A stretch of DNA of 64,000 bases, taken from positions 605,898 to 669,897 of the forward strand of contig NZ_LMEH01000001.1 of assembly GCF_001425325.1 (NCBI RefSeq), read 5' to 3'. This document shows, piece by piece, positions 36,715-48,733 of this stretch (position 1 is the first letter of the stretch; every line of letters begins with the position of its first letter). The notes below the pieces were generated by a model. That model ran no database searches, had not been told where the DNA came from, and saw only the letters and a list, made by a program, of their open reading frames with translations. The position numbers and the translations under genes were made by a program. This DNA is from Leifsonia sp. Root1293 (GTDB lineage: Bacteria; Actinomycetota; Actinomycetes; Actinomycetales; Microbacteriaceae).

Positions 36715-37788
36715 GTGACCGACACCGTCATCTCAGTGACCGGAGCAGACCCCTACGACATCGTCGTGGGAACAGGGGTGCTCTCAGGGCTCGCCGACCG
36801 TCTGGGCCAGAACGTGCGCAAGGTGCTCATCGTGCACGCCCCCACGCTGGGCGCGAAGGCCAACGAGCTGCGCGAGAGCCTGCACGACCGCTTCGAGGTG
36901 CTGCTCGCCGAGGTGCCGGACGCCGAGACGGCGAAGCGGGTGGAGGTCGCGGCATTCTGCTGGCAGGTCATGGGCCAGTCCGACTTCACCAGGTCGGATG
37001 CCGTCATCGGGTTCGGCGGCGGCGCCGTCACCGATCTGGCAGGCTTCGTGGCCGCCACCTGGCTGCGGGGAGTGAAGCTCATCCAGGTGCCCACCTCCGT
37101 CGCAGGAATGGTCGACGCTGCCATCGGCGGCAAGACGGGCATCAACACGGCAGAGGGCAAGAACCTCGTGGGCGCCTTCTATGCGCCGGCTGCGGTGTTC
37201 TGCGACCTCGACACCCTCGACACCCTGCCGAAGAACGAGATCCTCGCCGGGTTCGCCGAGATCGTGAAGGCCGGCTTCATCGACTCGCCCGAGATCCTCG
37301 ACATCATCGAGGCCGATGTCGACGCGGTCACCGATCCGTCGACCCCGCAGTTCCGCCGCGTCGTCGAACTCGCCATCGCCATGAAGGCCCGCGTCGTGAG
37401 CGAGGACTTCACCGAGCAGGGACTTCGCGAGATCCTCAACTACGGGCACACCCTCGGCCACGCCATCGAGCACGCCGAGCGCTACCAGTGGCGCCACGGC
37501 GCCGCCGTCTCGATCGGCATGGTGTTCGCCGCGGAGCTCGGTCGCCTCACGGGCTCGCTGTCCGATGCCGTCGTCGACAGGCACCGCAGCATCCTGGACT
37601 CCCTGAGCCTGCCCATCAGCTACCCCGTCGGCCGCTGGAGCACCCTGCTCGCGACCATGCAGCGCGACAAGAAGGCGCGAGCCGGAATGCTGCGCTTCAT
37701 CGTGCTCGACGACCTCGCCAGGCCGAGCGTGCTCACCGCCCCCGAGACCTCCCTGCTCTTCGCGGCCTACCAGGAGATCGGCAGCTAG
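36715..37788 (+). CDS. aroB: 3-dehydroquinate synthase
   Basis: NAD-dependent cyclisation of DAHP to 3-dehydroquinate. The 357-residue protein has the NAD-binding GGGAVTDLAGFVAATW, the DAAIGGKTGIN loop, FAEIVKAGFI and the zinc-ligand region LNYGHTLGHAIEH. GTG directly follows the aroK stop with no gap, so translation is coupled. Length is normal. Confidence 0.97.
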   Translation: MTDTVISVTGADPYDIVVGTGVLSGLADRLGQNVRKVLIVHAPTLGAKANELRESLHDRFEVLLAEVPDAETAKRVEVAAFCWQVMGQSDFTRSDAVIGFGGGAVTDLAGFVAATWLRGVKLIQVPTSVAGMVDAAIGGKTGINTAEGKNLVGAFYAPAAVFCDLDTLDTLPKNEILAGFAEIVKAGFIDSPEILDIIEADVDAVTDPSTPQFRRVVELAIAMKARVVSEDFTEQGLREILNYGHTLGHAIEHAERYQWRHGAAVSIGMVFAAELGRLTGSLSDAVVDRHRSILDSLSLPISYPVGRWSTLLATMQRDKKARAGMLRFIVLDDLARPSVLTAPETSLLFAAYQEIGS

Positions 37789-37799
37789 GCTCAGACCTC

Positions 37800-38249
37800 A
37801 TGACCGCCATCCTCGTGCTCAACGGCCCCAACCTCGGTCGACTCGGTTCCCGGGAGCCCGAGGTCTACGGCTCGGCCGACCTCGACGACCTGCGCAGCGC
37901 ACTCACGGATCAGGTGACGGATGCCGCAGGCGATGCGACGCTCGACCTGCGTCAGACCGATGACGAGGCCGAGCTGGTGCGCTGGCTGCACGACGCGGTC
38001 GACGCAGGCTCTCCGGTGGTGCTGAATCCGGCGGCGTTCACCCACTACAGCTACGCCCTGCGCGACGCGGCAGCACTCGTCACGAGCGCCGGGCTTCCGC
38101 TCATCGAGGTGCACATCACCAATCCGCACACGCGGGAGGTCTTCCGGCACACCAGCGTGATCAGCGGCGTCGCATCGGGCGTCATCGCGGGGTTCGGCTT
38201 CGACTCGTACAGGCTGGCCGTCGACCAGATTCTCCGATCGCGGGCCTGA
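37800..38249 (+). CDS. aroQ: 3-dehydroquinate dehydratase, type II
   Basis: Dehydrates 3-dehydroquinate to 3-dehydroshikimate by the type II (dodecameric) mechanism. The 149-residue protein contains LNGPNLGRLGSREPEVYG (active-site R18, Y23), NPAAFTHYSYALRD and EVHITNPHTRE. ATG 37800 follows aroB by 11 bp. With aroE, C, K and B this leaves only DAHP synthase and AroA to be encoded elsewhere. Confidence 0.96.
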   Translation: MTAILVLNGPNLGRLGSREPEVYGSADLDDLRSALTDQVTDAAGDATLDLRQTDDEAELVRWLHDAVDAGSPVVLNPAAFTHYSYALRDAAALVTSAGLPLIEVHITNPHTREVFRHTSVISGVASGVIAGFGFDSYRLAVDQILRSRA

Positions 38250-38254
38250 GAGTC

Positions 38255-38260
38255 TAAACT
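38255..38260 (+). promoter_or_regulatory. Candidate -10 (TAAACT) of efp-nusB
   Basis: TAAACT sits 6 bp after the aroQ stop and would start a leader of about 65 nt containing a GCGCG-TTA-CGCGC hairpin before the efp ATG. It would give efp and nusB expression independent of the aro genes. Confidence 0.4.
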
Positions 38261-38330
38261 TCTCTGATGGCCCCGCGCGTTACGCGCCTTCGGCCGCGCA
38301 ACTTCCCCAACTGAAACGGATCACCTTCGC

Positions 38331-38894
38331 ATGGCATCTACCGCTGACATCAAGAACGGCGTCGTCCTCTCGATCGACGGGCAGCTCTGGAGCGTGATCG
38401 AGTTCCAGCACGTGAAGCCAGGCAAGGGCGGTGCGTTCGTGCGCACCAAGCTGAAGAACGTCGTCACCGGCAAGGTCGTCGACCGCACCTACAACGCCGG
38501 TGCGAAGATCGAGATCGAGAACGTCGACCGCCGCGACTTCACCTACCTGTACGCGGACGGCGACGGCTTCGTCTTCATGGACACCGCCGACTACGACCAG
38601 ATCACCGTCACCGACACCGTCGTCGGCGATGCGAAGAACTTCATGCTCGAGAACCAGGCCGTTACGGTCGCGCTGAACAACGGCAACCCGCTCTACGTCG
38701 AGCTCCCGGCATCCGTCGTCCTCGAGATCACCTACACGGAGCCCGGCCTGCAGGGCGACCGCTCGACCGGTGGCACGAAGCCCGCGACAGTCGAGACCGG
38801 CTACGAGATCCAGGTGCCGCTGTTCCTCGAGACCGGCACCAAGGTCAAGGTCGACACCCGCACGGGCGACTACCTCGGTCGCGTCAACGACTAG
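38331..38894 (+). CDS. efp: Elongation factor P
   Basis: Relieves ribosome stalling at polyproline stretches. The 187-residue protein has the KOW-like domain I with loop [10 protein letters not shown] (tip K32) and two OB domains ending [14 protein letters not shown]. Actinobacterial EF-P of this loop type has been reported to work with an unmodified lysine; no modification enzyme gene is nearby, which fits. Its stop overlaps the nusB GTG by one base (TAGTGAG). Confidence 0.96.
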   Translation: MASTADIKNGVVLSIDGQLWSVIEFQHVKPGKGGAFVRTKLKNVVTGKVVDRTYNAGAKIEIENVDRRDFTYLYADGDGFVFMDTADYDQITVTDTVVGDAKNFMLENQAVTVALNNGNPLYVELPASVVLEITYTEPGLQGDRSTGGTKPATVETGYEIQVPLFLETGTKVKVDTRTGDYLGRVND

Positions 38895-39307
38895 TGAGCG
38901 CGCGCACCAAGGCGCGCAAGCGCGCTCTCGACATCCTGTACTCGGCGGACATGCGCCAGATCAGCGTTCCCCAGGCCCTCGCGGTCGAGGCGGAGCGCGC
39001 GGCCAGTGAGCCCGCGCGCGAGGCGAGCTGGCTCTACGCGCGTGAGATCGTCGACGGCGTCGTCGACAACCAGGCCGAGATCGATGAGCTCATCGAGACC
39101 TACGCCCAGGGCTGGACCCTGAAGCGGATGCCGGCCATCGACCGCGCGCTCATCCGCATCGGCATCTGGGAGATCGTCTTCAACGACGAGGTTCCCGACG
39201 GCGTCGCGATCTCCGAGGCGGTCGAGGCCGCAACGGTGCTCTCCACGGACGACTCCGCCGGCTTCGTGAACGGCCTGCTGGCGAAGATCTCCCAGGTCAA
39301 GTCGTAG
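38894..39307 (+). CDS. nusB: Transcription antitermination protein NusB
   Basis: All-helical partner of NusE/S10 in rRNA antitermination. The 137-residue protein starts SARTKARKRALDILYSADMR and contains REIVDGVVDN, LKRMPAIDRALIRIGIWEI and AVEAATVLSTDDSAGFVNGLL, all typical. In most actinobacteria pyrR comes next; here a minus-strand glycosyltransferase gene intervenes. Confidence 0.95.
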   Translation: MSARTKARKRALDILYSADMRQISVPQALAVEAERAASEPAREASWLYAREIVDGVVDNQAEIDELIETYAQGWTLKRMPAIDRALIRIGIWEIVFNDEVPDGVAISEAVEAATVLSTDDSAGFVNGLLAKISQVKS

Positions 39308-39346
39308 AGCGTCCGCCCGACGTCGCCTGACGCGCCTGTACCGGCG

Positions 39347-39423
39347 CCAGAACAGGCCGAAGCCGTGGGAACAGGCCAGACGGCCCTGTTCTCACGGCTT
39401 CTCGTCGTTCCGGCCTGTTCTGG
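39347..39423. terminator. Large interrupted inverted repeat between nusB and the glycosyltransferase gene
   Basis: Outer arms CCAGAACAGGCCG (39347-39359) and CGGCCTGTTCTGG (39411-39423) match perfectly over 13 bp. Inner arms AAGCCGTGGGAACAGG (39360-39375) and CCTGTTCTCACGGCTT (39385-39400) match at 15 of 16, around a 9-nt loop, with a 10-nt bulge on one side. The motif GAACAGG/CCTGTTC occurs four times. The minus-strand gene stop (39392) lies inside, so this is probably a bidirectional terminator; no T tract. Confidence 0.6.
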
Positions 39424-40699
39424 AGCGCGTCGCCAGCAGCTCGAGAGTGTGGGCGACCACCTCGGCCGGCCCGTCATGGCCGGCGAGGCTCGCCGCGATG
39501 CGTCGAGCGTTCTCCCGGTACGACCCGGTCGTCGCGACGCGCCGCCAGCCCTCGAGCACCGTGCGTGCAGACGGCGTCCCCGTACGGAGATTCACCCCGG
39601 CCCCCGCCCAGGCCACGCGAGCCGCGATCTCCGGCTTGTCGAGGTCGCCACCGGCGATCACGAGGGGGATGCCGTGGGCGAGGCCGGCCAGAACGCCACC
39701 CCATCCGCCATTCGTGATCATCACGTCGACGTGGGGGAGCAACCGGTCGTAGGGGAGGAACCCGGCCACCCGCGCGTTGGGCGGGACCGGGAACGGCAGC
39801 TCGGGCGCATCCTCCAGTCCGGTCGTCACGACCACCGTCACATCCTGTCGCCCGAGGGCGCTCATGGCGGGTTCGATGAGGTCGTGCGGATCGACATTCA
39901 GGGTCCCCTGCGTCACGTGCACCACGGATGCAGCAGGCTCGATGACATCCGACCACCACGCAGGCAGCGTCCCGGCCGCCCGTGGCGGGGTCGCGAGCGC
40001 TCCGACGAAGACCACCTGCTCCGGCAGGTCGTCGCGCGGATACTCGAGCTCCGGCACTCCGCTGGCGCAGACCAGCTCGGGCGAGTACCAGGCGTCGTCG
40101 AAACCGCGCTCGGCCTCGGGCAGGCCGCAGAGCTCCCGCTGCCGGCGGTAGGCCGAGCGCATGCCGCCGGTAGCGAGAGGCAGCAGGCGGCGGAGGGCGG
40201 CATCCCGCAGTCGACCGGCCGGTCCACGCGCCGGCGGGATGCCCAGCGACGGAGGCGGCAGTTCCCGACTGGGGATGGCGAGCGGCACTATGGCAACGGT
40301 CGCCCACGCCGATGCCGTGCGCTCCGAGGTCAGCCCGGCGCCGAGGCTGAGGTTGTCTGCGACGATCACGTCCCAGTGACGGTCGTGCCAGGCAGCGACG
40401 AGATCGTCGCTCTGGGCCGCCGCCGTGCGAATGAAGATGTGCTCCACGTTCGCGAGCAGTTGGCGCGCGCCCTTGCGGCCGCGCAGCTCGGGGAACGTCC
40501 TGGCGAGATCGTGCTCATCGAAGTCGGGGGCGGCACTCCAGGGAACGATGTCGGCTCCGAGCCGGGCGAAGACCGGGGCATGGGCGGAGCCCGTGTAGAC
40601 GCGCACGGTGTGGCCGTCGGCGAGGAATGCGGACACGACGGCGGCGAGAGGAGCGACATGCCCGACGAAGGGCATCACGGCGATCATCACATCGGCCAT
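39392..40699 (-). CDS. Glycosyltransferase, GT1 (UGT/MGT macrolide-type) family
   Basis: A 435-residue GT-B enzyme that probably transfers a sugar from a nucleotide sugar to a small hydrophobic acceptor. The N-terminal acceptor domain opens MIAVMPFVGHVAPL; the C-terminal donor domain has VVHVTQGTLNVDP and the signature FLPYDRLLPHVDVMITNGGWGGV with GIPLVIAGGDLDKPE. Start at ATG 40699; an in-frame GTG at 40714 is possible, and neither has a clear RBS. It lies alone between nusB and pyrR, interrupting an otherwise conserved order, and may be an acquired accessory gene. The acceptor is unknown. Confidence 0.85.
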   Translation of the reverse strand: MADVMIAVMPFVGHVAPLAAVVSAFLADGHTVRVYTGSAHAPVFARLGADIVPWSAAPDFDEHDLARTFPELRGRKGARQLLANVEHIFIRTAAAQSDDLVAAWHDRHWDVIVADNLSLGAGLTSERTASAWATVAIVPLAIPSRELPPPSLGIPPARGPAGRLRDAALRRLLPLATGGMRSAYRRQRELCGLPEAERGFDDAWYSPELVCASGVPELEYPRDDLPEQVVFVGALATPPRAAGTLPAWWSDVIEPAASVVHVTQGTLNVDPHDLIEPAMSALGRQDVTVVVTTGLEDAPELPFPVPPNARVAGFLPYDRLLPHVDVMITNGGWGGVLAGLAHGIPLVIAGGDLDKPEIAARVAWAGAGVNLRTGTPSARTVLEGWRRVATTGSYRENARRIAASLAGHDGPAEVVAHTLELLATRSRTGRNDEKP

Positions 40700-40768
40700 G
40701 GCCCATGCAAGCACAGAGGGCGTCGCCGGCGTAAGGCTCCGGCGGGCGGAGGTGCAGCCGGCGTTCGC

Positions 40769-40830
40769 TATGCTGGACAGGTTGGCAACCTTTAAAGCCG
40801 TCCTGTGAGACGGAGAAGGGAGTCGGTCTG
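40769..40830 (+). promoter_or_regulatory. pyr operon promoter and PyrR-binding leader hairpin
   Basis: TATGCT (40769-40774) is the -10, with the transcript starting near 40780. The leader opens with AGGTT-GGC-AACCT (40779-40791). Next comes CCGTC-CTGTGA-GACGG (40798-40813), whose TCCTGTGAGAC matches the known PyrR-binding loop consensus, followed at once by the RBS AAGGGAG (40816-40822) and the pyrR ATG (40831). Because the hairpin abuts the RBS and no terminator follows, PyrR with UMP/UTP would block translation, as proposed for mycobacteria, rather than cause attenuation. Confidence 0.75.
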
Positions 40831-41370
40831 ATGGCGCGCACAGTGCTGAATCACTCTGACATTTCGCGGGCGCTCACCCGCATCTCGCACGAGATCCTCG
40901 AATCCAATCGTGGAGCGCAGGATCTCGTCATCCTCGGCATTCCCACGCGTGGCACTGTTCTGGCCGCCCGCATCGCCGAGATCATCCAGCGCATCGAACC
41001 GGATGCCCCGACGCAGCTCGCCGGGTCACTCGACGTCACGATGTACCGCGACGACCTCTCCCGCACACGGACGCGCACCCCGTCGCCGACGGACGTGCCC
41101 ATGAGCATCGACGGCAGGACCGTGGTGCTCGTCGACGACGTGCTGTTCTCCGGGCGCACCATCCGCGCCGCATTCGACGCGCTCAACGATCTGGGCCGGG
41201 CCAGGGCGGTTCGGCTGGCCGTTCTCGTCGACCGCGGCCACCGCGACTTCCCGATCCGGGCGGACTTCGTCGGCAAGAACCTGCCGAGCGCCACGTCCGA
41301 ACGCATCAATGTGCACCTGGGCGAGATCGACGGCGCCGAGTTCGTCTCGATCGAGGGAGGCGAGGAATGA
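40831..41370 (+). CDS. pyrR: Bifunctional pyr operon regulator / uracil phosphoribosyltransferase
   Basis: RNA-binding regulator of pyrimidine genes with residual UPRTase activity. The 179-residue type I PRTase has the PRPP loop [13 protein letters not shown] (98-110), the N-terminal [14 protein letters not shown] and the basic RNA-contact region GIPTRG and [11 protein letters not shown]. It heads the pyr operon, and its own leader carries a PyrR-binding hairpin, so it is probably autoregulated. Overlaps pyrB by 4 bp. Confidence 0.96.
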   Translation: MARTVLNHSDISRALTRISHEILESNRGAQDLVILGIPTRGTVLAARIAEIIQRIEPDAPTQLAGSLDVTMYRDDLSRTRTRTPSPTDVPMSIDGRTVVLVDDVLFSGRTIRAAFDALNDLGRARAVRLAVLVDRGHRDFPIRADFVGKNLPSATSERINVHLGEIDGAEFVSIEGGEE

Positions 41371-42314
41371 GGCACCTGCTCTCCACCCGAGACCTCAGCC
41401 GCGACGAGGCCGTCGAGCTGCTCGACATCGCCGAGGACATGGCCGACGTGCAGCTGCGCGAGGTCAAGAAGCTCCCGACGCTGCGCGGCCGCACCGTGGT
41501 CAACCTGTTCTTCGAGGACTCGACCCGCACCAAGGTGTCCTTCGAGGCCGCGGCCAAGCGCCTGAGCGCCGACGTCATCTCCTTCAGCGCGAAGGGCTCG
41601 AGCGTCTCCAAGGGCGAGAGCCTGAAGGACACGGCGCAGACCCTGGCCGCGATCGGCGCCGATGCCGTCGTCATCAGGCACGGCTCATCAGGTGCGCCCC
41701 TGGTGCTCGCGCAGAGCGGCTGGATCGACGCCGGTGTGCTGAACGCCGGCGATGGAACGCACGAGCACCCGACGCAGGCGCTGCTCGACGCGTTCACCCT
41801 GCGCCGCCGCATCCACGGTGCCGCATCACGCGGCCGCGGCCTCGACGGAGTCAGGGTGACCATCGTGGGCGACATCCTGCACTCCCGGGTCGCGCGGTCC
41901 AACGTCTGGCTGCTCTCGACCCTCGGCGCCGAGGTGACGCTGATCGCGCCGCCGACCCTGCTGCCCGTCGACCTCGGCAACTGGCCTGTCACCGTCGGGT
42001 ACGACCTCGACGACGCGATCGACGCCCGGCCGGACGCCATCATGATGCTGCGTATCCAGCTCGAACGCATGCAGGCGGCGTTCTTCCCCAACAGCCGGGA
42101 GTATTCCCGGGCGTGGGGCCTCGACGACGAGCGATTCGCCCGGCTCGGGACGGCTAGCATTGTGATGCACCCTGGCCCGATGAATCGCGGCCTCGAGATC
42201 TCCTCCCGAGCAGCAGACTCCCCGCAGTCGAGCGTGCTCGAGCAGGTTGCGAATGGAGTTTCGGTGAGAATGGCCGCCCTGTATCTACTGCTCTCAGGCG
42301 AGAAGGGGGAGTAG
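41367..42314 (+). CDS. pyrB: Aspartate carbamoyltransferase catalytic subunit
   Basis: Joins carbamoyl phosphate to aspartate. The 315-residue protein has the carbamoyl-phosphate motif [13 protein letters not shown] (S52-T55), the 80s-loop [21 protein letters not shown] and MHPGPMNRG. No pyrI regulatory-subunit gene is present, as usual for actinobacteria. It is followed by pyrC after 5 bp. Confidence 0.97.
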   Translation: MRHLLSTRDLSRDEAVELLDIAEDMADVQLREVKKLPTLRGRTVVNLFFEDSTRTKVSFEAAAKRLSADVISFSAKGSSVSKGESLKDTAQTLAAIGADAVVIRHGSSGAPLVLAQSGWIDAGVLNAGDGTHEHPTQALLDAFTLRRRIHGAASRGRGLDGVRVTIVGDILHSRVARSNVWLLSTLGAEVTLIAPPTLLPVDLGNWPVTVGYDLDDAIDARPDAIMMLRIQLERMQAAFFPNSREYSRAWGLDDERFARLGTASIVMHPGPMNRGLEISSRAADSPQSSVLEQVANGVSVRMAALYLLLSGEKGE

Positions 42315-42319
42315 GCGAC

Positions 42320-43711
42320 ATGGCCGAGTCCTATCTCATCCGTGGTGCGTCGCTGGCCGACGGCACCAGGTCCGACATCCTCCTCGACGGGGGCATCATC
42401 GCCGAGGTCGGCACGGGCATCAGCGCGGCGGGAGCGAGTGTCATCGACGCCGACGGGCTCATCGCCCTCCCCGGCCTCGTCGACCTGCACACGCACCTCC
42501 GCGAGCCCGGCTACGAGCAGAGCGAGACCATCCTCACCGGTACCCGTGCAGCGGCCGCCGGCGGCTTCACCGCCGTCTTCGCGATGGCCAACACGGCGCC
42601 CGTCGCCGACACTGCTGGCGTCGTCGAGCAGGAGCTCGCCCTCGGAGAGGCCGCCGGCTACGCGAGGGTGCAGCCCATCGGTGCCGTGACGACGGGCCTG
42701 CAGGGGGAGCGCCTGGCGGAGCTCGGTGCCATGGCCCGGTCACGGGCCGCGGTGAAGGTCTTCTCCGACGACGGCTTCTGCGTCTCGGATGCCCTCCTCA
42801 TGCGTCGCGCCCTCGAGTACGTGAAGGCGTTCGACGGCGTCATAGCGCAGCACGCCCAGGAGCCCAGGCTCACGCAGGGCGCCCAGATGAACGAGGGCGC
42901 GCTCTCCGGCGAACTCGGACTGGCCGGCTGGCCCGCCGTCGCCGAGGAGGCGATCATCGCCCGTGATGTGCTGCTCGCCGAGCACGTCGGATCGCGCCTG
43001 CACATCTGCCACGTCTCGACGGCGGGCTCTGTCGACGTCATCCGGTGGGCCAAGGCCCGCGGCATCCAGGTCACCGCGGAGGTCACCCCGCACCACCTGC
43101 TGCTGACCGAGGACCTGATCGCCGGGCGGGGCGACGGCGGCCTGCAGGGTGCCGGCTACGGCGACGGAGGCCAACAGGGTGCCGGCTACGACGCGCGATT
43201 CAAGGTGAACCCGCCCCTGCGTCGCCGGGAAGACGTCGAGGCCGTGCGTGCTGCACTGGCCGACGGCACCATCGACATCGTCGCCACCGATCACGCGCCG
43301 CATCCGTCGGAGTCGAAAGAATGCGAGTGGGATGCCGCAGCCAACGGCATGGTCGGCCTCGAGTCGGCGCTCTCGGTCGTGCACGCCTCCGTCGTCGAGA
43401 ACGGCATGCTCGACTGGGCCGACGTCGCCCGGGTGCTCTCGCAGACCCCGGCGCAGATCGGACGCATCCGCGGTCAGGGTGAGTCGATCGCGGTCGGTGC
43501 CGCACCCGAGATCGTGCTCTACGACCCGAGCGCCAGCCGCTCGTGGAGCACGGCGGATCTCGCCGGTCGCAGTGTGAACTCCCCGTACCTCGGCCGCACG
43601 CTGCCCGGCCGGGTCGTCGCGACCTTCCACAACGGCTACGCCACGGTTCTCGACGGTGCGGTGCTGGAGACCGACAGGATCGCAGCGGCCGCACGGGAGG
43701 CGCGCGCATGA
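42320..43711 (+). CDS. pyrC: Dihydroorotase
   Basis: Cyclises N-carbamoyl-aspartate to dihydroorotate. The 463-residue, type I-like amidohydrolase has DLHTHLREPG (metal ligands H57, H59), FSDDGFCVSD, the metal-binding HVSTAGS region, and ATDHAPH. It is longer than the usual 425-430 residues because of an insertion around residues 271-290, made of two near-identical 10-residue units (GDGGLQGAGY and GDGGQQGAGY) just before DARFKVNPPLR. Its TGA overlaps the next ATG (ATGA). Confidence 0.95.
   Translation: MAESYLIRGASLADGTRSDILLDGGIIAEVGTGISAAGASVIDADGLIALPGLVDLHTHLREPGYEQSETILTGTRAAAAGGFTAVFAMANTAPVADTAGVVEQELALGEAAGYARVQPIGAVTTGLQGERLAELGAMARSRAAVKVFSDDGFCVSDALLMRRALEYVKAFDGVIAQHAQEPRLTQGAQMNEGALSGELGLAGWPAVAEEAIIARDVLLAEHVGSRLHICHVSTAGSVDVIRWAKARGIQVTAEVTPHHLLLTEDLIAGRGDGGLQGAGYGDGGQQGAGYDARFKVNPPLRRREDVEAVRAALADGTIDIVATDHAPHPSESKECEWDAAANGMVGLESALSVVHASVVENGMLDWADVARVLSQTPAQIGRIRGQGESIAVGAAPEIVLYDPSASRSWSTADLAGRSVNSPYLGRTLPGRVVATFHNGYATVLDGAVLETDRIAAAAREARA
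43130..43189 (+). repeat. In-frame 30-bp tandem duplication inside pyrC
   Basis: Copies 43130-43159 and 43160-43189 are identical at 27 of 30 bases. They encode GDGGLQGAGY and GDGGQQGAGY (residues 271-290) in the loop before the KVNPPLR motif of dihydroorotase. Confidence 0.9.
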
Positions 43712-44235
43712 GCCAGTACACGGTTCCGGCCATCATCGTGATCGCCATCACCGCCCTGATCCTGCTCGCCATGTGGCTGGGGTGGCGCGGACGCGGGCGG
43801 CGTGACGTCAGGGTCGGCGCCTACCCGTTGCCCGAAGCCGTGGCCGCCCCGATCGTCGGGGCCGACGGCTTCTACGTCGCCACCACTCAGCACGAGAAGC
43901 CGCTGGAGCGACTCAACATCCGCAGCCTCGGCTTCAGGGCGAAGGCTCGCGTGACCGTCGGCGCCGACGGTGTCGCGCTCGAGATCCCGGGCGAGGAGAC
44001 GGCCTGGATTCCGCGGGATGCGATCCGCGGCGCCGGGCCGGCCACCTTCGCCATCGATCGGGTGGTCGAGCGCGACGGCCTGGTGTGCGTCACCTGGGCC
44101 CTGGCCGGCACCGGCGATCTCGCCGACAGCTACCTCCGCATCTCCGATTCCTCTGACCGCGAGCGCGTCCTCGACGCTCTCGCCCACATCCTCAGCTCCG
44201 CCCCCGCGGATGCCACCGAAGAAAGCGAGGCCTGA
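43708..44235 (+). CDS. Membrane protein of the pyr operon (Rv1382-like position)
   Basis: 175 residues: one N-terminal TM helix ([21 protein letters not shown]), an arginine-rich stop-transfer stretch, then a beta-rich domain ([39 protein letters not shown]) resembling a PH-like fold. A protein of this kind sits between pyrC and carA in many actinobacteria, including M. tuberculosis, yet its role is not known. It overlaps pyrC by 4 bp and carA follows after 2 bp, so it is certainly co-translated with them. Confidence 0.85.
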   Translation: MSQYTVPAIIVIAITALILLAMWLGWRGRGRRDVRVGAYPLPEAVAAPIVGADGFYVATTQHEKPLERLNIRSLGFRAKARVTVGADGVALEIPGEETAWIPRDAIRGAGPATFAIDRVVERDGLVCVTWALAGTGDLADSYLRISDSSDRERVLDALAHILSSAPADATEESEA

Positions 44236-44237
44236 TC

Positions 44238-45442
44238 ATGGCTGCATCCATTCCGAGCCCGGCCGTCCTCGTCCTCGAGGACGGATCGCGCTACCGCGGC
44301 CGCGCTTACGGCGCCGAGGGCCGCACCGTCGGCGAGGCCGTCTTCTCCACCGGCATGACCGGGTACCAGGAGACCCTGACCGACCCGAGCTACGCCGGGC
44401 AGATCGTGCTCCAGACGGCTCCGCACATCGGCAACACCGGCATGAACGACGAGGACATGGAGTCCTCCAAGATCTGGGTGGCCGGCTACATCGTGCGCGA
44501 CCCCTCCCGCGTCGTGTCGAACTTCCGCTCGGAGCGCAGCCTCGACGACGACCTGGTCGCCTCGGGCGTCGTCGGCATCAGCGGCATCGACACCCGTGCC
44601 GTCACCAGGCACCTGCGGTCGGCCGGTGCCATGCGCGCCGGTATCTTCTCGGGGGCGGATGCCGCCCTCAGCGACGGCGAACAGCTCGACCTGGTGCGCG
44701 GCGGCGTCGAGATGGCCGGCCAGAACCTGTCGGGTGCCGTGTCGACACAGGAACGCTACGACGTGCCTGCCACGGGGGAGCGCATCGGATCCGTTGCCGT
44801 GCTCGACCTCGGGGTCAAGACGTCGACGCTGAACTTCCTCGCCGAGCGCGGCTTCGACGTGATCGTGCTGCCGCAGACCGTGACGGCCGAGGAGATCCTG
44901 GCGCTCGATCCCAGCGCCCTGTTCTTCTCCAACGGACCCGGCGACCCCGGGGCATCCGACCACCACGTCGAACTACTGCGCACGGTGCTGCGTGCCGACG
45001 TGCCGTACTTCGGAATCTGCTTCGGAAACCAACTGCTCGGGCGGGCGCTCGGCTTCGGCACGTACAAGCTGCCCTTCGGGCACCGCGGCATCAACCAGCC
45101 CGTCATCGACGTGTCGACGGGCCGCGTCGAGATCACGGCCCACAACCACGGCTTCGCCGTCGACGCGCCGCTGCACGAGGTCAGCGACTCGGCCGAGGGC
45201 TTCGGCCGTGTCGAGGTCAGCCACTACGACCTCAACGACAACGTGGTCGAGGGGCTCAACTGCCTCGACATCCCCGCGTTCAGCGTGCAGTACCACCCCG
45301 AGTCCGCTGCCGGCCCGCACGACGCCAACTACCTGTTCGACAGGTTCCGCGACATGGTGCTCGCGAGGGGCTCGGCGAGCGAGACATCCGAGACATCTGA
45401 AACATCCGAGACATCCGAATCGACCGACGGAGACCAGAACTG

Positions 45443-45443
<1 letters not shown>
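44238..45443 (+). CDS. carA: Carbamoyl-phosphate synthase small (glutaminase) chain
   Basis: Hydrolyses glutamine and passes ammonia to CarB. The 401-residue protein has the N-terminal [16 protein letters not shown] domain, [18 protein letters not shown] and a class I glutaminase domain with [11 protein letters not shown] (nucleophile C261) and YHPES (H353, E355). The tail after residue 380 consists of four ETS tripeptides plus a short acidic end not expected in the family. Its stop shares a base with the carB ATG. Confidence 0.97.
45381..45416 (+). repeat. Four 9-bp tandem units in the 3' end of carA
   Basis: Units GAGACATCC, GAGACATCT, GAAACATCC and GAGACATCC run in frame and encode ETS four times (residues 382-393). 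This is a short slippage-prone repeat in a non-catalytic tail. Confidence 0.85.
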
Positions 45444-48729
<3,286 letters not shown>

Positions 48730-48733
<4 letters not shown>

